The translations under genes were made by a program, and so were the position numbers. Shown one piece after another: positions 45,034-56,304 of a DNA stretch of 64,000 nucleotides (within the stretch, counting starts at the first letter, position 1; each line of letters opens with the position of its first letter). This stretch comes from Primulina eburnea. Taxonomy: Eukaryota > Streptophyta > Magnoliopsida > Lamiales > Gesneriaceae. The stretch lies in contig NC_133101.1 in assembly GCF_022965805.1 (NCBI RefSeq), forward strand, positions 12,003,069-12,067,068, in the 5' to 3' direction. The notes under the pieces are model-generated. The model ran no database searches, was not told the origin of the DNA, and saw only the letters and a list, made by a program, of their open reading frames with translations.

Positions 45034-48000
45034 TGTAAAGTCTGTTATTAAAATACTACTACAAATTTTTTTTTATTAGCTATTTTCGAAAATTGCTTAA
45101 AACGCATGCATGCAAGAAGAGCAGTCCGACATGCATTTTATAAAGTCGAATAGAAATACTATAGATAAATAAATATAAAACATCCTCAATTCTCAACACT
45201 ACTGTTTTAAAAGAAACCAATTGTAACATTCAAAATCCTGCCAAAATCATCAATAGGTGAAAAAATGCAAAACGTAAAAACATAATGTATCAGTCCTGAC
45301 TCATATACATGAAGTGCGGAAAAACATATAGTCCTCGGGTTAACGTGCACACACCCATCTCTGCCTACTCAGTCTTTGGCGCCTCCAGTCTCCACATCAT
45401 CATGCTCACCTGCATCATTCACACTTAGTGAGTTTAAAAACTCAACACACCTGAACCGTTATAACAAGTACATATACATAACATATAATAGTGAAAATTA
45501 CTCTAATAAAAATACATTTCATGATCTTAAAATCATGAACTTAAACATAACATGTCAAAGTATAAACGTGTCCATAACATATATCATCATATCAACATAT
45601 ACGTGTTCATTTTCTTTTATTGAATTCAGATAATTAGGTGTGACTTTTGTAACAGCTCTAATCGATGGATCAATCTACGTATAACCACGGTACTCGGCGA
45701 CGGGGACATCAGCGACAATATTACCCATCCTCCGAGTCTTGGCCTTACATGTTCATGTTCGTGTTCGTATTAGTCACAACCAACTCTCCTCCTTCAAACA
45801 TGTCATCGTATTCATTACTTATAAAAATCATGCACATACGTACATTTTCTTAAAACCAAGTGTTGGAAAATTAATTTCTGAGTTTGACACTGATCAAGTT
45901 AATTGAAGGCAACTGAACTGAAGACTAGTAACTGATATTTGCCCATACTGAAGATTAATTCATAAAAGAATCAAAGGCAACTGAATTGATCAAGCTAACT
46001 GAAGTTGCGCTAAGAAATTACACATCAGTTGAGTATTGATAAATTGTATTGATACTAAGAGTTTCAGTTTTGGCAGTGTTAAGTGAAAACTAAAGTGGGT
46101 TTGTACAAATCATTGTATAGAACAAAGTCTTTTAGTGAATATCCTATCTTCGAGATAGAAAGGGTGACGTAGGAGTATTTAAATCTCCGAACATCCACAA
46201 ATCTTGTATTTTTTCTTATTAGTTATATTTTATCTGTCTTTCAATTATTTATGCACTTTTATTAAGTTAACTGATTGACATTGACAACAAGATTCGCAAA
46301 TTCAGTTTTTCACTAAACCGATTCATTTATCGAAGAAGTTCTGAAAATTGTCAAGTGTCTATTCAACCCCCCTTCTAAACACTTTGTCACACACAACTGA
46401 TCCTAACACCAAGCATGCAATGTATTTTTCGTATTTTCATAAAAAAATCATGTCAATATTAACATATATATTTTAAACATGCAATTTTGGTGATCAGGAC
46501 GTTGCTAGGACCGCTAACTCGACCCGGGTGCAAAATGATCATTTTGCCCCCAGAAACCCTAGTTGACCATTTTGCACTTAGACCTAAAAATCTCGACCCG
46601 AAGCCAACCAAACTTACTAAAACACCACAAAACATATTTATACTCATTTCTTAGATGTATCATCGAGCTCATTCCGTAACATTAATGATTCGTTTTAAAA
46701 CTTGGACCGGGGTCCTGATTTTACCTCGAATAAACCCGAAATTCAACCAAACTTTTCTGAACTTAAACCATGACTTAGAACTACATGACCAGCCCCAATA
46801 CTACTCATTTCAGACCACCTAAGAACATCGAGAATGACCAAACATCAGCTGGAGTTTTCTGCACTTTGCAACCTTCAAACCCTAGTGCACCTAACCCTCA
46901 AATATTCGACCCTAGCCCAAACTAGACCGGACCAGCCCCAAACCAGACCACCCTAGGACGTGATGGACTCTGCTGGAACACCACACGAGAGCCCCATATT
47001 CGAACCAAGCCTTCCTGATCTACCCTCGGATCACAACCAACCACGCTTGGGCCTCCCTATACCACGACTTGGACCCACCAAGGTCTGAACCATGGCCTGG
47101 TTCAGCCCCACACGGCCATGCCTCTCCTTTTTTCCTTGTCCGATCAACCAACATCACTAGAAACCTAAGATCTGATCGGCTCTCCTCATGGCTCGATCCA
47201 GATCCAACTCCAGCACCTTGACGCCTCAAATCTTGACTTGTACCGCCCTAAAAAAAACGTTATCTGGCAGCCCCTTACACAAACAAGTCAAGAACGTGAG
47301 TTACATGAAACAGAATATGCATATTTCTTGTCAAAATCGTGTAAAACCATGCAACATGATATATCTAAGAATTTCTCATGTAAAAACATACAAATCAACA
47401 TATAATGATGTTAATGATGAGAAAAATGAGATATAGGGCGTGTCTTTGCGTATATACGCACAAAAACCTCAATATAATCATGTAGAATGTGCACCGGAGG
47501 GACGGGGAAGAGATCTTTTGAAAGAAACTTGAGAAAATTCGAAGGGATGGCTGCTGGAATTTTCGAACCAGCTGCTGGAAATGGAGAGGGGGCGGCCGAA
47601 ATTCTTAGTGGGGAGTTTAGGGTTTTTGAGAGGTGGATTAGGTATATAATAATTAGTATAATGGGCTCTTAATTAAGAATAATGAGATTAAGTAGGATTT
47701 TAGGCCCATTAAGTAATAAAATAGTCCAAATAAACTCAAAAACACTCCTGTAAATATTTCGTTTAGGTACGTTTTTGAAAATAATATCTGAACCATCAAA
47801 AAGTCTCCCAACTTGCTAAATTTTGCGTACCTGTTTAGAATATGACTCGATAAGTAAAAATACCCTACAAAATTCATTTTTGAAAATCACCCTTAATTAC
47901 ACCATATATTAAATAATTAAAAAAAATTATTTAATAAAATTATTTTTCCTTAATTGTCCCCGGTCTCCATTCCTCGTTCGAATCCGAAATACTGCTAAAA

Positions 48001-48133
48001 GCCCTAATAAATGAAATCTTAACAACCATGAAATAAAACACCTATCCATGTCATGATTGTACATTTAATGCATTAAAAATAATTAAACACATATTTTAGC
48101 AAAACCCTAGATTACATGCAGTCAGGTTACGTT
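45034..48133 (-). repeat. 5' LTR of gypsy C, split by a copia solo LTR
   Basis: Co-linear with 32739-33701 plus 36292-37937. It lacks the outermost about 27 bp that the 3' LTR has after GTCAGGTTACG. Confidence 0.88.
45861..46408 (+). repeat. Solo LTR of a SIRE-like copia element
   Basis: 548 bp, TGTTGGAAAATTAATT to CTGATCCTAACA, perfect target duplication CCAAG (45856-45860, 46409-46413). It shares the hairpin block (CCTATCTTCGAGATAGAAAG at about 46142) with the LTRs of copia A and B. Confidence 0.93.
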
Positions 48134-48545
48134 GTGCTACGAAAGATAATTAGTTTGTGTACTGATAAGTTGTAAGAAACTAAGAGTTTCAGTTTGGCAG
48201 TGTTTAAGTCCAAACTGAATTGGGTTATTACAGTTTCTGTAATCAATCAAATTCTTTTAGTGAAAACCTATCCTTGTGATAGAAGAGGTAACGTAGGAGC
48301 TTTTGAAGTCTTCGAACATCCATAAAAATATTTGTGTTCCGCAGTTCATTTATTCTTTGAGTATTCAATCTATCGATTAGTTTATTTTCGAACTTCAAAC
48401 TAATTAACTTACTGATATCGACAACAAGATTCTTCAATTCAGTTTATCACTAAACTGATTCATATTTTTGAAAAGAGCCAAAAATCTTAAAGTGTTTATT
48501 CAAACCCCCTTCTAAACACTTTGACCCATCAAACCGATCCTAACA
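48134..48545 (+). repeat. 5' LTR of copia B, right part
   Basis: Begins TTGTGCTACGAAAG, continuing the LTR interrupted at 32738, and ends CGATCCTAACA. It carries the shared block near 48270-48300. Confidence 0.85.
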
Positions 48546-48617
48546 AGTGGTATCAGATCAGCTTCAATCTTGTTTCTGAATACTTTCTGGTACATTCTGT
48601 CTATACACCTGATCACC

Positions 48618-50530
48618 ATGTCTTCATTCAACAAGATTTCTATGTTCTCAAGAGAGGAATTTGATGATAGAAAAATCAGAATACAGGCTCATTTAGCTGC
48701 ACAAGATGACGATATGTGGTACGTTATAACTGACCGACCTATGAAGATCATGAAATGGAGCACCTCACCGCATTGAAAAACCACGAGAGGAATGGACAAC
48801 TGAAGACAAGAGAAAATAAAACTTGGACAATGTGGCAAATGATATTCTGTATAAAACATTGGGCAAAATTACTTTCAGCAAAATCAAGATGTGAAAAAAA
48901 AACCAAAGCAATTTAGGAAAAACTGATTCAGTTGTGCGACGGCAATGAGCAAACAAAGGAAAACAAACTCTCAGTTGCATTACAAAAGTTTGAGAACATC
49001 AAGATGAAGACTGGAGAATCAATGAATGAGTTTGATGAACGAGTTAGCAGCATCATAAATGAACTGAATGCACTAGAGAGAGTGTATTCAAATAAAGAAA
49101 TTACACTGAAGGTTGTTCGTGGTCTTCCCAAAGAATGAAATGTAAAAACAATGGCAATGAGAGAATCCAAAGATCTCAACAAAGTGGAGTTACAAGATCT
49201 ATTTGCAGATCTCAAGGCATACAAATTTGAACTACAGACGAGAGAAAGAGAACCATTAACTAGTTACAACTGCTTCCAGTGCATTAAAACTTGAACCAAT
49301 TGGTTCAACTGAAAAATCTGTAGAGCAGCTAAGCAATGATTCCATGTCATTGTTCATCAAGAAGTTTGGAAAATTTATGAGAAAGAACCAGGGATCCTCC
49401 AAAGACACTCTCACAAGAATATCTTCAAGGAGGAACCAAATGTTTGCTACAACTCTGGCAAAACTGGACATTACATTACTGACTGTCCTAAACCAAAGAA
49501 GGATAGTTGATGTTCAGCTAAAAAAGAAAAGAAATCATTTGAGCGGAGAAGAAGAGCTAAGTATGACAAGAGATCAATAAAAAAAGAACCATGAAGCTTT
49601 ATTAGCTGAAGAAAGCAAATTCAAATGGGCTGAAACTGATATTGAAGAATCAGAATATGAGAGCACGAGCAGCTCCAACGATGAAGAAGAAGTAAAATGC
49701 CTGATGACTAATGATACAAGACTGGAATCAAGCAGCGAGCAGGTATTTGATTTTAGCTCAACTGATTTTATACGGGCAAAACTTATTTCCACATTATTCG
49801 ACACGGTTAATGAGTATCACAAACTTGCTCTCTGATTTGAGAAGGCCAAAGCAAAGCAAAATGATCCTCAAGACAATAAAACTGAAACTGATGAATCGGT
49901 TGAAATGTTGAGTATAAAAAAGGAGATTGCTGAGTTAAAATTTGAAATGAGTGAGTACCAATAATTGATTCAAAAGCTGAAACTTGAGAATTCAAGACAA
50001 ACTGATCTGATTCAAGCTTGGAATAAGTCATCAGTGATATTGACTGAAATGAAAGATTTACAAAAATCATTTACTGAAAAAATTGGTTTATGCTTTAATA
50101 ACAAAGATGAATCTCCAACCAGTGGTACCAAGCCAGAACTGAACATGTGCAAAGGGAAGTATATTCACTTTGTAAAATCAGTTATGGTAGATGAATAACC
50201 AGAGCCAAGTAAACTAGTTGAACAAACGATTGACAATAAGAACAAGGCTAAGAGGTATGGAATCGGATATAGCCATTCGAGTTCAAATGGTTCACGAAGC
50301 TGGTCACCTAAACGATTCAGCTATGAAAATCCGAACTCTATGAATGCTTATTATAATCGTAAGCCTGTTCAGAAAAAATATCGGATGAACAATCAGGTGA
50401 ACAAGGTTAAAACGTATATTGTTTCATCTACACACAACACACCAAGCACACACAGACAGAGAAAACTATCTGGAACACAACAACTGAAAAGTCAGTTAGA
50501 CTGGTCTAAGTCTGGGTTCCTAAATGACTA
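48618..50530 (+). pseudogene. Gag of copia B
   Basis: MSSFNKISMFSREEFDDRKI at 48618, the same start as copia A. Stops and shifts at about 48760, 48890 and 49136. Further homologous frames: 48932-49138 (NEQTKENKLSVALQKFENIK), 49344-49580, and 49965-50198 (coiled-coil-like). The zinc knuckle is damaged around 49440-49490. More decayed than copia A. Confidence 0.85.
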
Positions 50531-51980
50531 ATCAGTTTAGGACCCAAATAGATGTGGGTATCAAAATTATTCATTGTGTGTTACTGCAGGTGACAGGTAC
50601 ATCAACTAAAGTCTCAATCTGGTACCTGGATAGTGGATGCTCAAGATACATGACAGGGGATGTTGGTTTGTTATACCAACTTGTCAAATATTCTGGTCCA
50701 AAAATCAGTTTTGAAGGTGACTCGAAAGGTAGAACTGTGGATAAGGGTAAGCTTATCCATGGTAACATTATTATTGAAGATGTTCTAATTGTTGATAATT
50801 TAAAATATAATCTGATTAGCATTTGTCAGTTATGTGATAATAATTTTTTAGTTTAGTTCAACAAGCACACCTGCACAGTCAAGAACTCAACTGATAATAT
50901 CATCATGATAGGAAATCGGTGTGGTAACACTTATAAAGTTAGTTGGACTAAAAAATCTAATGAACCAGTTTGTCTTGTCGCTTCTAATCTATCTAAGTAT
51001 TGGTTATGGCATAAAAGGTTGAACCACTTGAATTTCAAATCCATCGCTCATCTGAGTAGTCATGATCTTGTAACTGGTCTTCCTAAAATTGAATTTTCAA
51101 AACATAAAATATGTTCAGCATGTCAATTTGGTAAATAAGTAAGATTTTTTTAAAAAAAAAAACAAGAGGAGTAGATATTCCTCTAGATGCTTAAAACTGT
51201 TGCATATGGATCTGTTTGGTCCTACACCAGTCATGAGTTTAGGGAGAATGAAATACACCTTAGTGATTGTCGATGATTTTTCAAGATTTACTTGTGTTAT
51301 TTTGCTCAAATCAAAAGATCAAATTGCTGCACAACTGATTAAACTTTTCAAAAGACTTTTAAATGAAAACTAGTTGGGATTGACAGAATAAAGTCTTATC
51401 GAAGGACTAAATTTGTCAATCAAAATTTTTCTCTATTTTTAGAAAATTCTGGAATTAAGCATGAGTTCTCAGCTGCAAGAACATCTCAGCAAAATGGTGT
51501 AGCTGAACGAAGGAATCAAACTCTTAAAGAAGCCGCTAGAACAATGCTTGCTGATTCCGATATATCTCAGAGATTTTGGGTAGAAACAGTAAACAATGAA
51601 TTTTATATTCAGAATAGATCAATAATTAATAAAAATCATTTGAAAACGCCATATGAGATCTGGAATGGAAATAAAAGCGTGTTGTAAATGCTTTATTCAT
51701 AATAATGACAAACTCATTTAACTGCATTTGACGGTAAATCTGATGAAGGAATTTTTCTTGGTTATTTTTTAGTTAGCAAAGCTTACAGAGTCTTTAATAA
51801 GCGTACCATGAACGTAGAAGAATCAATTCATATTGTAGTTAATGAATCTGCTCTAACTGCTAAGCCAACTCATCCAGTTGAGCTGACTAATCACTTAACA
51901 GAAATTAGCTTGGAGGATGATAGTGAAGAAGAAGTTAACATCAACCGAGACATCCTTCTAACACCTGAACCAGATGTGGT
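50531..51980 (+). pseudogene. Protease and integrase of copia B
   Basis: IWYLDSGCSRYMTGD (about 50620-50665) keeps the protease Asp-Ser-Gly. Pre-integrase LWHKRLNHLNFKSIAHLSSH (about 51006-51065), integrase start MDLFGP (51207), then PQQNGVAERR-like text (about 51485) and FNKRTMNVEESIHIVVNESA (about 51795-51845). Many stops, and a deletion near 51685. The text ends at PEPDVV, where the CACTA TIR begins. Confidence 0.85.
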
Positions 51981-52004
51981 CACTAGAAGAAAAACGCTAA
52001 AAGT

Positions 52005-52390
52005 CAACGGATTTTATCCATTGTCTTTTAGGCTGAAAAACTGATGTTGTAGGCAGTGTTGTTAAAAACCTAGCCAAAGGTTGTCTTTGATAACAAAGAC
52101 AACGGTTTTGCAACTGTTGAAAAATGTTGGGTTATATGAGCTACGATAACGTTTTTGCAACAAATTAAAAATGTTGTTGTTTTGAAGTTACAATAACATT
52201 TTAACAGTGGATAAAAAACCTTGTTTTTTGTGGTTTACAACAACATTTATGCAACAAATAAAAACCGTTGTTGTAAGTTATTTTAACAAGAAGTAAAAAT
52301 CGATGTCTTTGACCTTGTTTCCAAATAAGTTTTGCATCATTTTATAACGGTTGTCGTTAATTTTTGAAAAACCGTTGTCTTTTACATTTT
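52005..52390. repeat. Subterminal repeats of CACTA#2
   Basis: About eight variants in both orientations of AACGGTTTTTGCAACA / TTGTTGTAAAAACCGTTG, for example near 52108, 52146, 52195, 52245, 52266 and 52345-52380. Dense subterminal repeats are the transposase-binding hallmark of CACTA elements. Confidence 0.75.
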
Positions 52391-53195
52391 ATATACAATG
52401 AAATATTTAATTAATATTTTTATAAAAACACCAATTAAAAATTCTTGAAATTACAACTAATAAAACTAAAAGACATACAATCATCCTCAAATAATTAAAC
52501 CCAAAAGTACAACTAAAATGATGCCCACATCAACGTGCCATAATCCATAATATTTTTATCCAAAATAAGTTTACAACACCAAAAATACTAGTTATAACTA
52601 GACGTGCATATTTTTTTCAAGCTTTTTGTATTCTTCGATCGAAGCTGGAAAGTGTTTATCATTTTGAATTTATCTTTACAAAACAAAAACCATGGTTATA
52701 TTTTTTCGAATATTTAGCTGAGCTCAAAAACAAAAAAAAAAAAACACTAGAATGACCATGCATCAAAGCTACAATGGAGAGATAACTGAAAATAACTTGA
52801 ACAAAATCATGAAATATCAGTAAAACCAGTTCCAATTCTTACAAACGTTAACATCAATTTAACTGTGAAGGCACCTGATTACCATGTAATGAAAAAATAA
52901 CCAAGATTTATTAGCGTCAACTACGAAAAATAGGTTAAAATTTTTTGTTTGGGACTCCATAAATTTTGGCATGACCTCCCCATAAATAGGACATCTCGAA
53001 AAAATCAAAATAACATAACGACTGTATACCTGAAAATAAAGTCCATCGATTCAAACAAAAAACAAATCGCATGCAGAGCCGGCCAAGCTCGATCAATCTA
53101 AATAAAATCTATCAATCAAGTATAACACCATGTATACAAATACACGGAGTATCTCCTCGAAAAATGACTCAAGATGTAGTTATTTAGTACTTACC
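52391..53195. other. AT-rich interior of CACTA#2, no gene seen
   Basis: I find no convincing coding frame; it may include intron sequence of the captured minus-strand FTHFS gene. Confidence 0.5.
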
Positions 53196-53306
53196 AACAG
53201 TGGTAGTGGACTTGCCTTCACCAAGAGGCGTTGGAGTATTCCCTCCAACCACAACTTAATGTCCATCACCATTTCTTTGAAGTTCCTCGAGCACTGATAA
53301 CAAAAC
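53196..53306 (-). pseudogene. FTHFS: Formate-tetrahydrofolate ligase exon, captured fragment
   Basis: The minus strand reads VLLSVLEELQRNGDGH, a stop in place of the expected Tyr, then VVVGGNTPTPLGEGKSTTTV, the ATP-binding loop of 10-formyltetrahydrofolate synthetase (EC 6.3.4.3, one-carbon metabolism). It is bounded by an AG acceptor (53308-53307, GTAG) and a GTAAGT donor (53195-53190), so it is a genuine exon with intron flanks, taken at DNA level. The stop (TAA) and the lack of neighbouring exons make it a fragment. It lies inside CACTA#2. Confidence 0.85.
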
Positions 53307-53460
53307 CTACAAATACTCAAAACAACCAGCGATTAATCCACACTAACACTAGTCTGATCTAGTTCCTCTACCATGAACGGCAGTTAGATTCAGACCTCCT
53401 GTCATCTTTAGTTATGGGAGAAACCAAGTTTGGCATTTAGCATCTAATTTGAAACGATAA

Positions 53461-54980
53461 TGTTGGAACATTTCATGTTCGCGATCTTGATTTTGATGTT
53501 AACAAAACTTGTTATTGTATTTCTAACATATTTACTCAAGTGTGAAGTTATTAACACAAGAAGCAAACTGAAACTGAATTTTGCACAAACTGAATTTCTT
53601 GCAAGTTTCGGTATTTTGATGATATCTCCAAGCTAGATGATTCAAATGACAATCCGCAAACTAAACTGGTCATAAAACCAAATTTGGAACAAGTTGTATT
53701 TCACGTCAGTTGGGGAAAATTGGATTTTATCATGGTCCAACTGATCGTTGAATTACCGAACTGATTGCACGAAAATAGCAATCAATTGGGTTTGAGCAGG
53801 TGTAGTATTTTGGTCATAACTCTCAGCTCGGTTATCTAAATGAAGCGATTCAGTATGCGTTGTAAAGATAAGATGATGATCTACAAATCATATTCAGAAG
53901 TAAAAGTTTGAATCAAAGCTTAAGATGCTGATAAATGACGATGAAACTACTAGTTTTGCACAAACTTAAATCAGCTAGGCTGATTTCAGCAAACCAGCTG
54001 AAACTGAACCGAACCAGCAGCTAACCAGCTGAACTGAACCAGCTGCTGACCAGCTGAACTGAACGACCAGCTAAGTTGACCAGAGTTGACCAGTTGGGAA
54101 AATGTCCAGCAAGACGAATTTGACATTTTCAATTTCAGAAAAATTACAGAAACTTTCCAAACGATCATATTCTTGTATCTAACGTATATATCATTGTTGG
54201 AACCTTTAAATACAACATCTTGAAGATCAAACAAGAGCTTTTGAAGGAGATTCAAAGCATGGGCAGTTAGCATGAAGAAATCAGCTAGTTGAGAGCACAA
54301 GCCCTTGTGTGAGGATACATTTGATATGTACACTGTAAATGAAAAATTCCTCACACACAATCACTCACACATATACAAGAGAGTTGAACTTCAAATATTA
54401 GTTGAGTGAGTCTTCACACAAAGACGTAAAACAATGTGTTTGTAGTCTTTGCATATGAGACATTAAACAATATGCTGATTGTGAAGTGGTGCCTACAATA
54501 TTGAGTTCTAGGAGTTCAGTTAGGCAGTAGCATAAGTCCTGGCTGAATGGGTTTGTACATAGAGTTGTATAAATCAAAGTCTTCTAGTGAATCCTTCCCA
54601 ATGGTAAGAAGGGGTGACGTAGGAGCATTTGAAGTCTCCGAACATCCATAAACAAATTTGTGTCTATTTGTTTATTGCATTTACTTATCATTTTCATAGT
54701 TTTAAAGATGCATTGTTGAAGTATTTTATGTGTTCCTCAAATATCAAATATTGGATACCAAATGTTTGATAAAATGCTTCAACTAAAATATTTTTACTCA
54801 TTCAACTTGCATATATTTTAAATGCTTTACAAAATATTTAATCAGTTTCTACGAAGGATTATTTCGAGTGCATGTCTTCCGCTTGGTTTGAACACCAAAC
54901 TCGATTTAATTCATCGGTGTTCAATATTTCAAAAACCGAGCTATTGTAGCTCAATGATAATCCCCCAACAGATCTTAACA
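53461..54980 (+). repeat. Copia solo LTR, 1520 bp
   Basis: TGTTGGAACATTTCATG to CAGATCTTAACA with a perfect target duplication GATAA (53456-53460, 54981-54985). It contains the shared block GGGGTGACGTAGGAG (about 54611) and a run of CAGCTGAACTGAACC-type repeats at 53997-54070. Longer than the other SIRE-like LTRs and a distinct family. Confidence 0.93.
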
Positions 54981-54985
54981 GATAA

Positions 54986-55340
54986 CTAATAACCGAAGAA
55001 TACAATGTTTCCTTGACGTTCAATTCAATTATGTCAATGTGGAAAATGTTTCGAACATTTTAGTCTTAATTTTTATTGAAGAAAAATTATTCCTAACCTC
55101 GATTCTACTTACGTGGAACATTTTAGAAATTCTAGTTACCTATGCACCCACAAAGAAATTTACACAGGCACCTGTATTCCAAGTCAAAAGCCCATTTCTC
55201 ATCACTCAAACAATAAAAAAACCAAGAGAAAAAAAAAGAGGAAAAGGAGCATCGGATCTCCATATATGATTTTTGAAGTCGAGAACAGCTGAATGTGATG
55301 CTGTTGACAATTAACACCACAAAAAATTTACATAAAGTAC
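54986..55340. other. CACTA#2 interior, no gene seen
   Basis: AT-rich sequence that could be intron of the minus-strand exon at 55341-55430. Confidence 0.45.
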
Positions 55341-55430
55341 CTGGAGCTCCAAGATTTTGGCCTTGAGATCAGCTTTCTTTGCAGAAGGGATAGATGCTCC
55401 TTCCACGTGGCCATTTAAAGAGGTTACTTT
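55341..55430 (-). pseudogene. Unidentified captured exon (30 codons)
   Basis: The minus strand gives KVTSLNGHVEGASIPSAKKA then DLKAKILELQ, in frame across the whole 90 bp. It is bounded by an acceptor (TTGATATCAG) and a donor (CAG/GTACTT). I do not recognise the family. Its continuation upstream is interrupted by CACTA#1. Confidence 0.45.
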
Positions 55431-55499
55431 CTGATATCAAGGGAAAGATAAAATAATTTAATAACTCATAAGATCAGAAAGCACTAGTAGAAAAATCAG

Positions 55500-55710
55500 A
55501 TTTTACTTCGGCAGGCTTTACTTCGGCAATTATAAATTACGAAGTAATACATTACCAATAACTTCAGTAATAACACAAGCGAAGTATTTTACTTCGGATG
55601 TTTAAAAACACGGGCTTCACTAAATTTTTTTATTATATTTTACTTCGGCATATCAATGTTGATGAAGTAAAAAAATAAGAAAAATAAGTTAATGCTGAAG
55701 TAATAAGATC
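55500..55710. repeat. Left subterminal repeats of CACTA#1
   Basis: TTTACTTCGGC, ACGAAGTAATA, GCGAAGTATTTTACTTCGG, ACTTCGGCAT and similar, in both orientations. Confidence 0.85.
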
Positions 55711-55744
55711 AACCGCGCAGATTAAAAGTGGAAAATAAACTTGA

Positions 55745-55925
55745 CTGATTTAGCGACGGTTGTTAACCGTCGCTGATTTAAACAGAAACCGTCGCCGATT
55801 TCCTCTGCGACGGTTTTTTAAAATTTGTTGCTATGAGCGACGGGGTATCAAAGTCCGTCGCTATTGGCGACGGAATTTATAAAAACCGTCGCTGATTAAT
55901 ATCGATTATAACCCCGTTGCCTCGA
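55745..55925. repeat. GCGACGG/CCGTCGC repeat block
   Basis: At least eight GCGACGG or CCGTCGC motifs in alternating orientation (e.g. GCGACGGTTGTTAACCGTCG at about 55751). They differ from the ACTTCG repeats of CACTA#1, so this may be the subterminal remnant of another CACTA element or part of a captured promoter. Confidence 0.7.
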
Positions 55926-55989
55926 AATAAAAAAATTTGTAGCAGCAAATTTCTCCCAGACGAACATTTCCTTCTCTTCGAAATCTCGG

Positions 55990-56138
55990 ATGGCTCCCAA
56001 ATCGGATAGCGCCGAAGGTAAGTAACCATATACTAGAATCCAATTCTTCAATTTGCACGAAAATGTTATTGAATTAATTTCCCTTGTTTGTTTTCAGGAA
56101 TCGTGCTCAACTTCGTCACTGATGTGAATCTCGCGTAA
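55990..56138 (+). pseudogene. HOP2: HOP2-like first exons, captured fragment
   Basis: Exon 1 (55990-56017) encodes MAPKSDSAE; a GTAAGT donor and TTTTCAG acceptor (56097) join it to GIVLNFVTD (from 56098), then text departs from the family and meets TAA at 56136. Plant HOP2 (AHP2, meiotic strand-exchange cofactor with MND1) begins in the same way, as I recall, with its winged-helix domain next. Only about 18 codons match, so this is a moderate call. The 5' UTR-like sequence before it suggests the promoter region was captured too. Confidence 0.5.
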
Positions 56139-56304
56139 TTCCTTTCTATTTTTTTTAATCTCTCAATTCTCTCGATCTATCCGCTCTGTTATTCGATTCA
56201 GGTTAAGTTTTAGCTTGGTTTTTTTTTTTTTTTCATTTTTGGGAATGTATTTGTATTCTGAAGTCACTGGCTTGTTAAAAGTTAGAAAAATGACCTTCGA
56301 GTGT
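56139..56304. other. CACTA#1 interior before solo LTR
   Basis: Pyrimidine-rich, perhaps HOP2-like intron. Nothing else seen. Confidence 0.4.

Larger units (their letters stand above)
32739..48133 (-). mobile_element. Minus-strand Ty3/gypsy element with 2.6-kb LTRs (gypsy C), heavily nested
   Basis: The 3' LTR (left) is 32739-37937, enlarged by a solo LTR. The internal region is 37938-45033. The 5' LTR (right) is 45034-48133, enlarged by a copia solo LTR. In the minus sense LTRs start TGTAAGGTCTAGG and end AGACTTTACA. The left flank AGTTG (32734-32738) and right flank CGTTG (48132-48136 region) are consistent with a damaged target duplication: the outer about 27 bp of the right LTR are missing. 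A tRNA-Met primer site, gag, protease, RNase H, integrase and chromodomain are recognisable; the reverse transcriptase core is deleted, so it is not autonomous. Confidence 0.88.
48546..51980 (+). mobile_element. SIRE-like copia B, internal region (truncated by CACTA#2)
   Basis: After the LTR comes a primer site TGGTATCAGATC (48548-48559, one mismatch to tRNA-Met), then gag, protease and integrase closely parallel to copia A. The element is interrupted at 51981 by a CACTA element; its reverse transcriptase, RNase H and 3' LTR would lie beyond the window if still present. Confidence 0.88.

Noticed and set aside
53986..54360. 124-codon minus ORF
   Set aside because: Lies in a solo LTR over a CAGCTGAACTGAACC-type repeat.
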